From the NCBI RefSeq assembly GCF_900128475.1, contig NZ_LT635838.1, positions 374,536-438,535 on the forward strand: DNA of 64,000 bases, read 5' to 3'. Numbering within the stretch: position 1 is the first letter of the stretch; each line of letters starts with the position of its first letter. Both the position numbers and the translations under genes were made by a program. Below the pieces are notes generated by a model that was not told the origin of the DNA, did no database searches, and saw only the letters and a list, made by a program, of their open reading frames with translations. The stretch comes from Mediterranea massiliensis (lineage in GTDB: Bacteria; Bacteroidota; Bacteroidia; Bacteroidales; Bacteroidaceae). Positions 42,307 to 52,400 of the stretch are shown here, one piece after another.

Positions 42307-43890
42307 ATGATATCACGAATGAACACACCTCTCAAGAAATTATTGGTGCTTGCATGCGCCTGGCTCTCCATGGCCTGCGCCCAGCAAGCTGACACCCGCC
42401 CCGACTCAAGCGGCACGTACGACGCCCTCTACCAGGGCGTGCCTTTCGACATGCCACAAGTGGTGCAACCCACCTTCCCCGACTATAGCGTCAACATCAC
42501 CGCCTTCGGCGCCAAGGCCGACGGCAAGACTCTGAATACCAAGGCCATCAACGAGGCCATCAAAGCCGTCAACGAGAAGGGCGGAGGCAAGGTGGTCATC
42601 CCCGAAGGATTGTGGCTCACCGGCCCCATCGAGCTGCTGAGCAACGTCAACCTCTATACGGAGAAGAACGCGCTGGTGCTCTTCACCGACGACTTCAACG
42701 CCTACCCCATCATCAAGACCTCGTTCGAAGGGCTTGACACCCGCCGTTGCCAGTCGCCCATCTCGGCCCGCAATGCTGAGAACATCGCCATCACCGGCTA
42801 CGGAGTGTTCGACGGCTCGGGCGACAGCTGGCGTCCCGTGAAGAAAGGCAAGATGACGTCCTCGCAATGGAAAGCCCTCCTTGCTACGGGCGGCGTAGTG
42901 GAGGACGACGTCTGGTATCCCACCGAAGGCTCGCTCAAGGGTGCCAAGGCCTGCAAGGAGTTCAACAATCCCGTGGGCATCGAGACCGATGAAGAATGGA
43001 ACGAAATACGCCCGTGGCTCCGCCCCGTACTGCTGAACATCGTCAAGAGCAAGAAAGTTCTGCTCCAGGGAGTTACGTTCAAGAATTCGCCCAGCTGGTG
43101 TCTGCATCCCCTGTCCTGCGAACACATCACCATCGACAACGTCAAGGTGTTCAACCCCTGGTACTCGCAAAACGGCGACGCGCTCGACCTGGAGTCGTGC
43201 ACCAACGCCCTGATTGTGAACAACACCTTCGATGCGGGCGACGATGCCATCTGCATCAAGTCGGGCAAGGACGAAGACGGACGCAGACGCGGAGAGCCCT
43301 GCCAGAATGTCATCGTGAAGAACAACATCGTGCTCCACGGCCACGGCGGCTTTGTGGTGGGCAGTGAGATGTCGGGCGGCGTCAAGAACATCTACGTGTC
43401 CGACTGTACCTTCCTGGGCACCGACGTAGGTCTCCGCTTCAAGAGTACCCGCGGACGCGGCGGCGTGGTGGAAAACATCCACATCGACCGCATCAACATG
43501 ATTGACATCCCCCACGAAGCCCTGTTGTTCGACCTCTTCTATGGTGGCAAGGGAGCCGGCGAAGAGAGCGAAGAGGAACTGGCCAACCGCATGAAGGCTT
43601 CCGTACCTCCCGTCACCGAGGAGACGCCTGCCTTCCGTGACATCTACATCTCGAACATCACCGCCAGCAACGTGGGCCGAGCCATGTTCTTCAACGGGCT
43701 GCCCGAAATGCCCATCCGCAACATCGGCATCAAGGACGTGGTCATCAACGGCGCCCGCCAAGGCATCGTCATCAGCCAGGCCCAGAACGTGACCATCGAC
43801 AACGCCCAGGTCGAGACCCAAGGGAAAGTCCTGCAAGTCAAGGACTCCAAAGACGTGAAAGTCAACGGAGAAACCTATCACGACCAATAA
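42307..43890 (+). CDS. GH28 family polygalacturonase, lipoprotein
   Basis: A 527-residue parallel-beta-helix enzyme. The N-terminus (KLLVLACAWLSMACAQ) has a lipobox, so it is anchored to a membrane; the start may be 42307 or 42319. GH28 motifs in order: SQNGDALDLESC, TFDAGDDAICIKSGKDEDGR with the catalytic Asp pair, GHGGFVVGSEMSGGVKN and LRFKSTRGRGG. It hydrolyses alpha-1,4 bonds in polygalacturonan or at galacturonate side chains. It heads the pectin-type locus, followed by a DUF4861 gene after 13 bases. Confidence 0.92.
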   Translation: MISRMNTPLKKLLVLACAWLSMACAQQADTRPDSSGTYDALYQGVPFDMPQVVQPTFPDYSVNITAFGAKADGKTLNTKAINEAIKAVNEKGGGKVVIPEGLWLTGPIELLSNVNLYTEKNALVLFTDDFNAYPIIKTSFEGLDTRRCQSPISARNAENIAITGYGVFDGSGDSWRPVKKGKMTSSQWKALLATGGVVEDDVWYPTEGSLKGAKACKEFNNPVGIETDEEWNEIRPWLRPVLLNIVKSKKVLLQGVTFKNSPSWCLHPLSCEHITIDNVKVFNPWYSQNGDALDLESCTNALIVNNTFDAGDDAICIKSGKDEDGRRRGEPCQNVIVKNNIVLHGHGGFVVGSEMSGGVKNIYVSDCTFLGTDVGLRFKSTRGRGGVVENIHIDRINMIDIPHEALLFDLFYGGKGAGEESEEELANRMKASVPPVTEETPAFRDIYISNITASNVGRAMFFNGLPEMPIRNIGIKDVVINGARQGIVISQAQNVTIDNAQVETQGKVLQVKDSKDVKVNGETYHDQ

Positions 43891-43903
43891 CCTCCACCCG
43901 GAC

Positions 43904-45133
43904 ATGATGAAAAGATACACCTTCCTTCTGACAAGCCTCCTGTGGCTCGCGGCCCTCTGTGCCTCGGCCCAGGAGGATTTGACCCTCACGGTCGAACTGA
44001 AGAATACATGGGACAAGGCCCGCCAGGACGCTCCTGCCGTCATCCGCCTGGCCGACCTGCAGGCAGGTTTCCCGATACGCTCGGCCGTCGTCAGGGACGC
44101 CCGCCAGGAAATACCCTCGCAACTGGACGACTTGGACGGAGACCTCCTGCCCGACGAACTGGCATTCGTCATCGACCTGCCCGCCCGCGGCATCCGCCAA
44201 GTGACGGTCACCCTCTCGGCCACCAAGACTCAGAAGACCTATCCGCCCCGTGTGTTCGCCCAAATGCTGGTGCGCGACGCCAAGAAAGGCAAACATGCCC
44301 CTGTGCAATCCATCACCGTACCCGGCACCACAAACTTCTACAACATGCTCTACGGCCACGGCCCCATGTTCGAATCGGAGCTGGTGGGCTACCGCATCTA
44401 TTTCAATGAGAAACAGACCATTGACCCCTATGGCAAATTCAACAAGGGACTGGAGCTGGAGAAAAGCCAATTCTATCCCAACGATGCCCAGCTGGCACAA
44501 GGCTTCGGCGACGACGTGCTCCTCGTGGGCAACAGTTGCGGCGTAGGCACTCTCAAGGGCTGGGACGGACAGAAGGCCACGCACGTGAAGCCGATAGCCA
44601 GCCGCACCGAACGCATCCTGGCAAGTGGCCCCATACGCACCGTCGTCGAGGTGGAAGTGAAGGGATGGGCCTATCAGGGAAGCGAACTCTCGATGACGCA
44701 ACGCTACCTCCTCTATGCCGGCCACCGCGACCTGCGCATCGAGACGACCTTTGCCCGTCCCCTCCGGAATGAAGTCTTCTGTACAGGTGTACAGGACATC
44801 ATGGGCAACGAAACCGTGGCCTACTCCGACCATCAGGGCCTGGCAGGCAGCTGGGGCAGGCATTGGCCCGTGACAGACACGGTGAAGTATGCCAAGGAAA
44901 CCATCGGCATCGCCACCTACATCCCCCGGAAGTACGTCCTCCAGGAGGTGAAGGACGCCGACAACTATCTGTACACCCTCTCGGCTCCCGGCCAGACAGG
45001 CTTCCACCACTACACCATGTTCACCTCGCGCAAGGAGACCTTCGGCTATTCCACCGCCGAAGAGTGGTTCGCCTATCTGCAGGAATGGAAAGACGAGCTG
45101 GAGCATCCCGTAGAAATCAACATCCTGCCTTGA
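43904..45133 (+). CDS. DUF4861-family exported protein
   Basis: A 409-residue protein with a signal peptide (MMKRYTFLLTSLLWLAALCA); the start may be the second Met. It matches DUF4861 in order: a short beta-rich domain (APAVIRLADLQAGFPIRSAV), FYNMLYGHGPMFESELVGYR, then NSCGVGTLKGWDGQ and GFHHYTMFTSRKETFGYSTA. DUF4861 genes sit next to pectin-active enzymes in many Bacteroidetes, and some are thought to act on unsaturated or rhamnogalacturonan oligosaccharides, but the activity is not fixed. It follows the GH28 gene closely. An insertion sequence lies 32 bases after its stop. Confidence 0.8.
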   Translation: MMKRYTFLLTSLLWLAALCASAQEDLTLTVELKNTWDKARQDAPAVIRLADLQAGFPIRSAVVRDARQEIPSQLDDLDGDLLPDELAFVIDLPARGIRQVTVTLSATKTQKTYPPRVFAQMLVRDAKKGKHAPVQSITVPGTTNFYNMLYGHGPMFESELVGYRIYFNEKQTIDPYGKFNKGLELEKSQFYPNDAQLAQGFGDDVLLVGNSCGVGTLKGWDGQKATHVKPIASRTERILASGPIRTVVEVEVKGWAYQGSELSMTQRYLLYAGHRDLRIETTFARPLRNEVFCTGVQDIMGNETVAYSDHQGLAGSWGRHWPVTDTVKYAKETIGIATYIPRKYVLQEVKDADNYLYTLSAPGQTGFHHYTMFTSRKETFGYSTAEEWFAYLQEWKDELEHPVEINILP

Positions 45134-45165
45134 GTAAAAACACACTTTCACACGTATCCATTATA

Positions 45166-46631
45166 CAATAGTTCGTTAACCATTAGCCTAGCCTAAGCGG
45201 CTTTGGCAGTAAATAAAATGAGTTCTTTGAAAAGTCTGTCAATTAAATGCGTGTCTGGTTCAATCCCAGACACGTGAATAAATCGTTCAAGCATGTAAGC
45301 ATTGTGTATGACTGACTTGCATGATGATATGGAATATTTTATTCCCATCCTCTTACAGGCAGCCTTGGCAAGGTTTATCGCTGCAAGTGATGCATTAAAG
45401 TGAAATGCCAGTTTCCTGAAGTCTGTAGACTGACAGTTTGTTATTCCGGCATATTGCTTGGCATCACGAAAGCAAAATTCGAGTTGGAAACGTGTCCTGT
45501 AAAAGTCCAGAACATCCTGTGCGTTCTGTGTTTCGTCCGTAGAGAAATACAGCTGCCATTTGTCCGTTCCATCCATAGGATACCATACAGCCAGGCTCAC
45601 AAAGCGTTTGAGCGCTTTGGAGTATGCTTTCAGTCCGTAAAGTTTACCCTTGTTCACTTTGTACTCGGTACATCTTGTGATGTCCAGATTTTCAAAGTCA
45701 ATTTTCTCGTCATGTAATTTTGGACGTCCGCGTTTTCCTGTCCTATTTTCTAAGGTGGGATAAAACAATACGGCATCATTCCTGAAACGGCTTATTACGT
45801 GGAAACCGTTATCGTACAATGGTTTGATGAAAGTTGCCTTTGAAAAGAACGCATCACATACGACTGTGCCAGAAATACGTTTCAGCTGTTCCTGTATGCT
45901 GATAAGGTAAGAGCTGTACCAGTCAACAAGATTCTTCTCACAGCTTTCCAGCGTTGCGTTGTCAGGTGTCTGTACAGAACCCAAAGTCATACATTCATGG
46001 TTGTCAACGTCTATAACTCCAATACCGGTTATTTCCAGTCCGCGTTTGTATTCACCGGCACAACCGGACCAGAAATAGCCAATCCATGGCGTTTTGCTGC
46101 CTGATTTTGGAATGAAAGACGGATCAACGGCTATCGCCTTACGACCACCTTTAAGGTGTTCTCTAATGATGGCTTCATTGAAGGAAAACCAGTCAAAGCC
46201 ATCATTCTCAAAATTGTTTCGGTATGTCTGTTCTGAGAAACATCCATATCGTCCCATTTGTAGGAAATTGATGCGGTCAGGTATGGCCATGAACAATTTT
46301 ATTGCATCCATGAATACTTTCTGGAAAGATTTGCTTATATTTACAACTGATTCGAGAGCATTCCTGCACTCGGATTGGTATTGCATAAGGAGTGATTCTT
46401 TGGTCATAATTAAAAGTGGTGAGATACTTCTAATTTACTAATAATCAACAAATTATGCAATACTTTCATGCTTTATTTTCAGCTATTTATCATATATTTT
46501 TCATCACTTTTCTTACCCCTTAACGATTCATTCTTGACAGTATTTCAATGATCTCTTTAATAATATTGAACTGGCTAACACCGATTCTATTATTTAATTA
46601 AATTTATCGGTAAAAATTTACCGAAGTATTG
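45166..46631 (-). mobile_element. Insertion sequence inside the pectin locus
   Basis: The left end CAATAGTTCGTTAACCATT (45166-45184) and the inverted right end CAATACTTCGGTAAATTTT (ending at 46631) agree at most positions. TTATA is present just outside both ends (45161-45165 and 46632-46636). If the element and one TTATA are removed, the GH43 gene would begin only about 60 bases after the DUF4861 stop, so the insertion split an operon. The right flank 46408-46631 is A+T-rich and non-coding. Confidence 0.7.
45193..46407 (-). CDS. IS4-superfamily DDE transposase
   Basis: A 404-residue transposase that appears intact. The three catalytic residues can be placed: Asp in AIAVDPSFIPKSGSKTPWIG, Asp in TVVCDAFFSKATFIKPLYD, and Glu in FYRTRFQLEFCFRDAKQYAG. 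This order and the spacing are those of the IS4/IS701-like group common in Bacteroides. It is read toward the DUF4861 gene. Confidence 0.85.
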   Translation of the reverse strand: MTKESLLMQYQSECRNALESVVNISKSFQKVFMDAIKLFMAIPDRINFLQMGRYGCFSEQTYRNNFENDGFDWFSFNEAIIREHLKGGRKAIAVDPSFIPKSGSKTPWIGYFWSGCAGEYKRGLEITGIGVIDVDNHECMTLGSVQTPDNATLESCEKNLVDWYSSYLISIQEQLKRISGTVVCDAFFSKATFIKPLYDNGFHVISRFRNDAVLFYPTLENRTGKRGRPKLHDEKIDFENLDITRCTEYKVNKGKLYGLKAYSKALKRFVSLAVWYPMDGTDKWQLYFSTDETQNAQDVLDFYRTRFQLEFCFRDAKQYAGITNCQSTDFRKLAFHFNASLAAINLAKAACKRMGIKYSISSCKSVIHNAYMLERFIHVSGIEPDTHLIDRLFKELILFTAKAA

Positions 46632-46662
46632 TTATACAATCAGACATCAAAAAGAATCTGCC

Positions 46663-48339
46663 ATGAACATCACCAAAATACTTTTGGGGCTCTGTCTGCT
46701 GGTCACTTTGCCTGCGACCGCCCAACAAGGAAACTACGTATCGAAAGTGTGGGTGTCCGACCAAGGCGACGGCACATACCAAAACCCCGTCCTCTATGCC
46801 GACTATTCCGACCCCGACGTCTGCCGCGTAGGCGATGACTTCTATCTGACGGCTTCCAGCTTCAACTGCCTCCCAGGCCTGCCCATCCTCCACTCCAAGG
46901 ATCTGGTGAACTGGAGCCTCATCGGAGCCGCCATCCCCAACAAACTGACTCCCGCGACCACTCCCGAACGGCCTGAACATGGTAACCGCGTATGGGCACC
47001 TGCCATCCGCCACCACAACGGGCTGTTCTACATTTTTTGGGGAGACCCCGACCAAGGTATCTTCATGGTGAAGGCCCAAGCCCCGCAAGGTCCTTGGACC
47101 GAGCCAGTACTCATAAAGGCAGGCAAGGGCATCATCGACCCCTGTCCTTTCTGGGACGAAGACGGACGCGTCTATCTGACACATGCCTATGCAGGAAGTC
47201 GGGCCGGGCTCAAGAGCGTCATTGCCGTCTGCGAGCTCAATGCTGAAGCTACGCAGGCCATCACTCCTTCACGCATCGTCTTCGACGGACATGAAGCACA
47301 CAAAACGTGCGAAGGCCCCAAATTCTATAAAAAGGGAGATTATTACTACATCTTTCATCCGGCCGGAGGAGTACCCACAGGCTGGCAGGTCGTACTCCGC
47401 TCGAAGCACATCTATGGCCCCTATGAGTGGAAAACGGTACTGGCACAGGGCGATACTCCCATCAACGGCCCCCATCAGGGCGCTTGGGTGGACACACCGA
47501 CGGGCGAAGACTGGTTCCTCCACTTCCAGGATGTAGGAGCCTATGGCCGCCTGGTCCACCTGCAACCCATGAAGTGGGTGGACAATTGGCCCGTCATCGG
47601 AGAGGACAAGGACGGCGACGGATGCGGCCAGCCCGTGCTGACTTACAGAAAGCCTCATGTAGGCAAAGCCTATCCCGTCTGCACCCCGCAAGAGAACGAT
47701 GAATTCGACGGCTTCACCCTCTCGCCCCAATGGCAATGGCACGCCAACATCAACGAAAAATGGGCCTACTATGCCGGCGACCAGAGCATTGTCCGCCTTT
47801 ATTCCTATCCCGTCGTGGAAGACTACAGAAACCTCTGGGACGTGGCCAACCTGCTCCTGCAAAAGACACCTGCCCCCAACTTCACGGCCACGATGAAGCT
47901 CACCTTCAGGCCCACCAACCGATATCAGGGCGAACGCACAGGGCTCGTCGTGATGGGCCTCGACTATGCCGGCCTCATGCTTGAAAATACGGGCAAAGGA
48001 GTGGTACTCTCACAGGCAGAGTGTCCCGATGCCGAAAACGGGACACCCGAGCAGGTAAATGCCTCCACGTCGTTGAACCATCCGACCGTCTACTTGCGCG
48101 TCCGCTTCAGTTGCGACGGTCGTAGGATAGCCCAAAGCGAGGGCGGGCACGACCTTGTGGTGATGTGCCAGTTCAGCTATAGCCTCAACGGAAAGGACTT
48201 CAAGCAGCTGGGCAGGCCCTTCCAGGCCAGGGAAGGCAAATGGATTGGAGCCAAAATAGGAACCTTCTGCACCCGTCCCGCCATCAAGGCCAACGACGGC
48301 GGATGGGTAGACATAGACTGGTTCCGCATCACTCCCTAA
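46663..48339 (+). CDS. GH43 family glycosidase
   Basis: A 558-residue exported enzyme with a signal peptide (MNITKILLGLCLLVTLPATA). The five-blade propeller has the usual acidic triad: Asp in YSDPDVCRVGDDFYLTASSF, Asp in GIIDPCPFWDEDGRVYLTH, Glu in KTCEGPKFYKKGDYYYIF. A C-terminal concanavalin-like domain (about 350-558, with NRYQGERTGLVVMGLDYAGL) follows. GH43 enzymes cut arabinose or xylose from plant polysaccharides, so here it probably trims arabinan side chains of pectin. The insertion sequence now separates it from the upstream genes of its operon. Confidence 0.88.
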   Translation: MNITKILLGLCLLVTLPATAQQGNYVSKVWVSDQGDGTYQNPVLYADYSDPDVCRVGDDFYLTASSFNCLPGLPILHSKDLVNWSLIGAAIPNKLTPATTPERPEHGNRVWAPAIRHHNGLFYIFWGDPDQGIFMVKAQAPQGPWTEPVLIKAGKGIIDPCPFWDEDGRVYLTHAYAGSRAGLKSVIAVCELNAEATQAITPSRIVFDGHEAHKTCEGPKFYKKGDYYYIFHPAGGVPTGWQVVLRSKHIYGPYEWKTVLAQGDTPINGPHQGAWVDTPTGEDWFLHFQDVGAYGRLVHLQPMKWVDNWPVIGEDKDGDGCGQPVLTYRKPHVGKAYPVCTPQENDEFDGFTLSPQWQWHANINEKWAYYAGDQSIVRLYSYPVVEDYRNLWDVANLLLQKTPAPNFTATMKLTFRPTNRYQGERTGLVVMGLDYAGLMLENTGKGVVLSQAECPDAENGTPEQVNASTSLNHPTVYLRVRFSCDGRRIAQSEGGHDLVVMCQFSYSLNGKDFKQLGRPFQAREGKWIGAKIGTFCTRPAIKANDGGWVDIDWFRITP

Positions 48340-48375
48340 AGAGAATAACTTCGGCCTCCTTCGGAAAGGCCATCA

Positions 48376-48416
48376 GCCTTTTCCCGCCCAACATTGCTTT
48401 ACGGGCAGGAAAAGGC
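48376..48416 (+). terminator. Hairpin after the GH43 gene containing a CATTGCTTT copy
   Basis: GCCTTTTCCCGCCC pairs with GGGC-A-GGAAAAGGC around AACATTGCTTTAC. The loop carries the same 9-base core as the repeat at 12947-12990; an inverted copy, AAAGCAATG, follows at 48432-48440. Confidence 0.5.
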
Positions 48417-48480
48417 CGTTTTCTTCCCCGCAAAGCAATGCTTTTCCTCCCGCACCATGCCGTCCTATCGAAATAAATGC

Positions 48481-48488
48481 TACTTTTG
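48481..48488 (+). promoter_or_regulatory. -7 element for the HAD phosphatase
   Basis: TACTTTTG, 38 bases before the start at 48526. There is no clear -33. Confidence 0.4.
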
Positions 48489-48525
48489 CGCCAAAATCAG
48501 AAGAAATCAAGGAGGACCCATAAAA

Positions 48526-49179
48526 ATGAAAAAACTGGTTATATTCGACCTCGACGGCACCCTGCTGAACACCATTGCCGACCTGGCACAAAGCACCAAC
48601 TACGCCCTCAGCACACTGGGCTATCCCACACACGACGAATCGGCCTACAAGTTCATGGTGGGCAACGGCATCAACAAGCTCTTCGAACGCGCCCTGCCCG
48701 AAGGCCAAAAGACCGAAGCCAACGTTCTGAAGGTACGCGCCCAATTCGTCCCCCACTACGACCTGCACAACGCCGACAAGAGCCGTCCCTATCCGGGCAT
48801 CCCCGAACTCCTTGCCCAGCTCCAGGAGCAACACATCCAGCTGGCCGTGGCCTCGAACAAATACCAGTCGGCCACCCGCAAGCTCATCGCCCACTACTTC
48901 CCCGCCATCCGCTTCGCCGCCGTCTACGGCCAGCGCGACGGCGTCAGTCCCAAGCCCGACCCGACCGTCGTCTTCGACATCCTCAAGGACACAGGCGTCG
49001 CCGCCGCCGACACCCTCTATGTAGGCGACTCGGCCGTCGACATGCAGACGGCACTCAACGCCCGCGTCACCGCCTGCGGCGTCACCTGGGGGTTCCGTCC
49101 GCGCACCGAACTCGAAGCCCTCTGTCCGAGATACATTGTTGGAAAAACGGAAGAAATAGCCGACATCGTCCTGGGTTAA
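48526..49179 (+). CDS. HAD-family phosphatase, phosphoglycolate-phosphatase type
   Basis: A 217-residue HAD hydrolase. The nucleophile and acid are in KKLVIFDLDGTLLNT, the Ser/Thr motif II in LAVASNKYQ, and motif III/IV in GVSPKPDPTVVFD, then YVGDSAVDMQTALNARV. The start at 48526 is set by an AAGGAGGACC ribosome site. It resembles Gph, which removes phosphate from 2-phosphoglycolate, but the family is broad. It sits between two parts of the pectin locus, although nothing ties it to that pathway. Confidence 0.85.
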   Translation: MKKLVIFDLDGTLLNTIADLAQSTNYALSTLGYPTHDESAYKFMVGNGINKLFERALPEGQKTEANVLKVRAQFVPHYDLHNADKSRPYPGIPELLAQLQEQHIQLAVASNKYQSATRKLIAHYFPAIRFAAVYGQRDGVSPKPDPTVVFDILKDTGVAAADTLYVGDSAVDMQTALNARVTACGVTWGFRPRTELEALCPRYIVGKTEEIADIVLG

Positions 49180-49297
49180 GCCCCGGACGGTGTTTTCCGT
49201 CCGCCCGCCGCATCAAAAAATACACCCGGCTCCCCTGTCCGGAAACGCCCGCCCGAACGCCGACAACCTCACTATGAAGACACTCAGACGGATATTT

Positions 49298-49311
49298 ATG
49301 CTATATAGCAT
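49298..49311. promoter_or_regulatory. 14-base palindrome upstream of the SusC gene
   Basis: ATGCTATATAGCAT is a perfect palindrome, about 93 bases upstream of the SusC -7 element. It may be a regulator site. The rest of 49180-49474 shows the -7 element and a small leader hairpin, AGTGTG-GTCGAA-CACACT (49427-49444). Confidence 0.35.
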
Positions 49312-49403
49312 GTTTCTAGGCCGATTGTTCTGAAAGTCTGCACACATAACAAAAATTCCCACCCTAAGAACAAATATTCCACATTCTCTCGTTTACAATC
49401 ATA

Positions 49404-49411
49404 TACATTTG
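49404..49411 (+). promoter_or_regulatory. -7 element for the SusC-SusD operon
   Basis: TACATTTG, matching TAnnTTTG, 63 bases before the first start codon. No -33 is clear, so an activator is likely. Confidence 0.5.
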
Positions 49412-49474
49412 CACCGAGGAATTAACAGTGTGGTCGAACACACTTAATCGAAAATTAACTTTTTATTTAATAAC

Positions 49475-52400
49475 ATGCAAAGAATGTCTAACAAAATGAA
49501 AACCACGCGCGCCGCGCTACTATCCTTCTTGGTAGCCTTGATATCGCTCAGCGTATCCGCGCAAAACGTAACCGTAAAGGGTACCGTGAAAGACAAAACG
49601 GGAGAAACCGTCATCGGCGCTTCCGTAGTTGAAAAAGGGAATACCGGCAACGGTACCATCACCGACATCGACGGGAACTACACCCTGAGTGTTCCCGCTC
49701 ATGCCACCATCGTCTTCTCGTACGTAGGTATGGCAACCCAGGAAGTGGCCGTCAAAGGGAAAACCAGAATTGACATCACCATGGAAGACGATGCGCAGGC
49801 ATTGGAAGAAGTCGTAGTCATCGGCTATGGCTCCGTGAAGAAAAAAGACCTGACGGGATCGGTCGCTACGGTCAACTCGGACGTACTGGCCGCCGTGCCG
49901 GTAGCCAACGCCACAGAGGCCCTCACGGGTAAGATGGCCGGTGTGCAGATTACCACCACCGAAGGTTCGCCCGATGCAGAAATGACCATTCGCGTACGTG
50001 GTGGCGGCTCCATCACGCAGAGCAACGAACCTCTGTACATCGTGGACGGCTTCCCCGTTGAATCCATCTCCGACATCCCCGCCTCCGAAATCGAAGACAT
50101 CACCGTCCTGAAAGACGCCTCCTCCACCGCCATCTACGGTTCGCGTGGTGCCAACGGCGTTATCCTCGTCACCACCAAGTCGGGTAAGGAAGGCAAGGTG
50201 AACGTCAGCTACAACGCCTACTACAGCTGGAAGAAAGTGGCCAAGACGCTGGACGTGCTCAGCGCACGCGACTATGCCGAATGGCAGTACGAACTGGCCA
50301 ACATCCTGGGTGATGTAACCACCTATGAAGAACACTTCGGCAGCTACAACGACATCGACCTGTACGACAATGTAGCCACGAACGACTGGCAGGACCTCAC
50401 CTTCGGCCGCACTGGACACACGTTCAACCACAACGTCAGCATCAACGGCGGTAGCGACCGAATAAAATATGCCTTCAACTACGCCCACATGGACGACAAG
50501 GCCATCATGCAGATGTCCAACTTCAAGCGCGACAACCTGAGCCTGAAGCTGAACGGCAAAATCAACAAGCGCATCTCGGTAGACCTGCAGGCCCGCTGGT
50601 CGAAGACCAAAATCAACGGTGCCGGCGCCAACGAGACAAGCAGTACGCTCAACACCGACAAACGTCTGCGTTATGCCGTACAGTACACTCCGTTCCCTGT
50701 AGAAGGTGTATCCGACGCGGGAGACGATGACGGAACCAACTCTTCCTTCTACAATCCACTGACCGCCCTGCGCGACAACGACGAACGCCGCTTCCGCACC
50801 CAGCTGAACATGGCAGGCGCCGTTACCTGGGAAATCATCGACAACCTGAAGTTCAAGACCGAACTGGGCTACGACACCTATAAATATGACAGAGACCGCT
50901 TCTACGGAACTACCACCTACTACGTACGCAACAACGTACCGGCAGACGCCCAAGGCAAGCCCGCCATCGAACTGACCAAACAGTATCGTACCAAGATCCG
51001 CAATACCAATACCTTGAACTACGACTTCGAAAAGTTGTTCGCGAAAGGCAGCCTGCATCACCTCAATGCCCTGGTAGGTCACGAATACGTATTGGAGAAG
51101 AACGAAGTGCTGACCAACGTAGTTGTAGGTTTCCCCGACTGGGTTACTTCCAGCGACGCTTGGAAACTGACCAACATGGCAGGTACCTCCCCGCAAGAGA
51201 TTGAAAACTTCTACGATCCGGACGACATCCTTCTTTCTTATTTCGGCCGTGTCAACTATGACTATGACAGCAAATATCTGGTGAGCGCTACCTTCCGCGC
51301 CGATGGTTCTTCCAAGTTCGCCGACGGCAACCGCTGGGGCTTCTTCCCCTCGGCAGCCTTAGCATGGCGTATTTCTTCCGAACCGTTCATGGAAGGGACA
51401 CGCAGCTGGCTGGACGACTTGAAATTGCGTTTCAGCTACGGTACCGCCGGTAACAACAATATTCCCGCCGACGTAATCAACCAGAGCTACCAGTTCAAGA
51501 CAACCGCCTGGATCAATGGCTACGACAACATCCTGGCCGCTACGGCTACAATGGCCAATCCCGACCTGAAGTGGGAAACCACCTATACACGCAACCTCGG
51601 TTTGGACTACAGCTTCCTGGGTGGCCGCATCAATGGTACCATCGAAGGCTACTGGAACAATACCAAGAACCTCTTGATCGAATATCCTGTATCAGGAACC
51701 GGATACACCTACCAGTATCGCAACATGGGTGAAACCCAAAACCGCGGTTTCGAGTTCACCGTCAACTATACAGCCGTCAACAAGAAGAACTTTGGCCTGA
51801 GTCTGGGTGCCAACATCTCCATCAACAAGAACAAGGTAGTATCGTTGGGCGACCTCCAGTCCATCGACAACATCGCTACCCAATGGGCTTCTACAGAAAT
51901 CGACCAGGACTTCGTCATCAAGACCGGCGAACCCATCGGACAGATTTGGGGATACGTCAGCGACGGACGCTATGAAGTATCCGACTTCGACATCGCCGCT
52001 TCCCAAGCAGCCGGTACCTGGGTACTGAAAGAAGGAGTGGCAGACGCCAGCGGTATCATCGGTGCCGTTCGTCCCGGCTCCATGAAGCTGAAAGAGACCA
52101 AAGCCGAAAAGACCGGTTCCATCACGACGGCTGACCGTCAGATTATCGGCGACACCAACCCCGACGCCATCGGCGGTTTCAACATCAACGCACGCCTGTA
52201 CGGTTTCGACCTGAGCGCCAACTTCAACTTCAGCATCGGCAACGACGTGTACAATGCCAACGCCATCGAATATACCCAGACGTCCAAATACCAGTACCGT
52301 AACCTGATTTCCACCATGGCCTCCGGCTCACGTTGGACTAACGTCGACGCCAACGGCAACTTCCTGGATTGGAACAATGCAGAGGCACTGGCCGCTCTGA

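Noticed and set aside
42406..44226. Minus-strand open frame over the GH28 and DUF4861 genes
   Set aside because: It crosses two real genes in the opposite direction and has no recognisable protein features.
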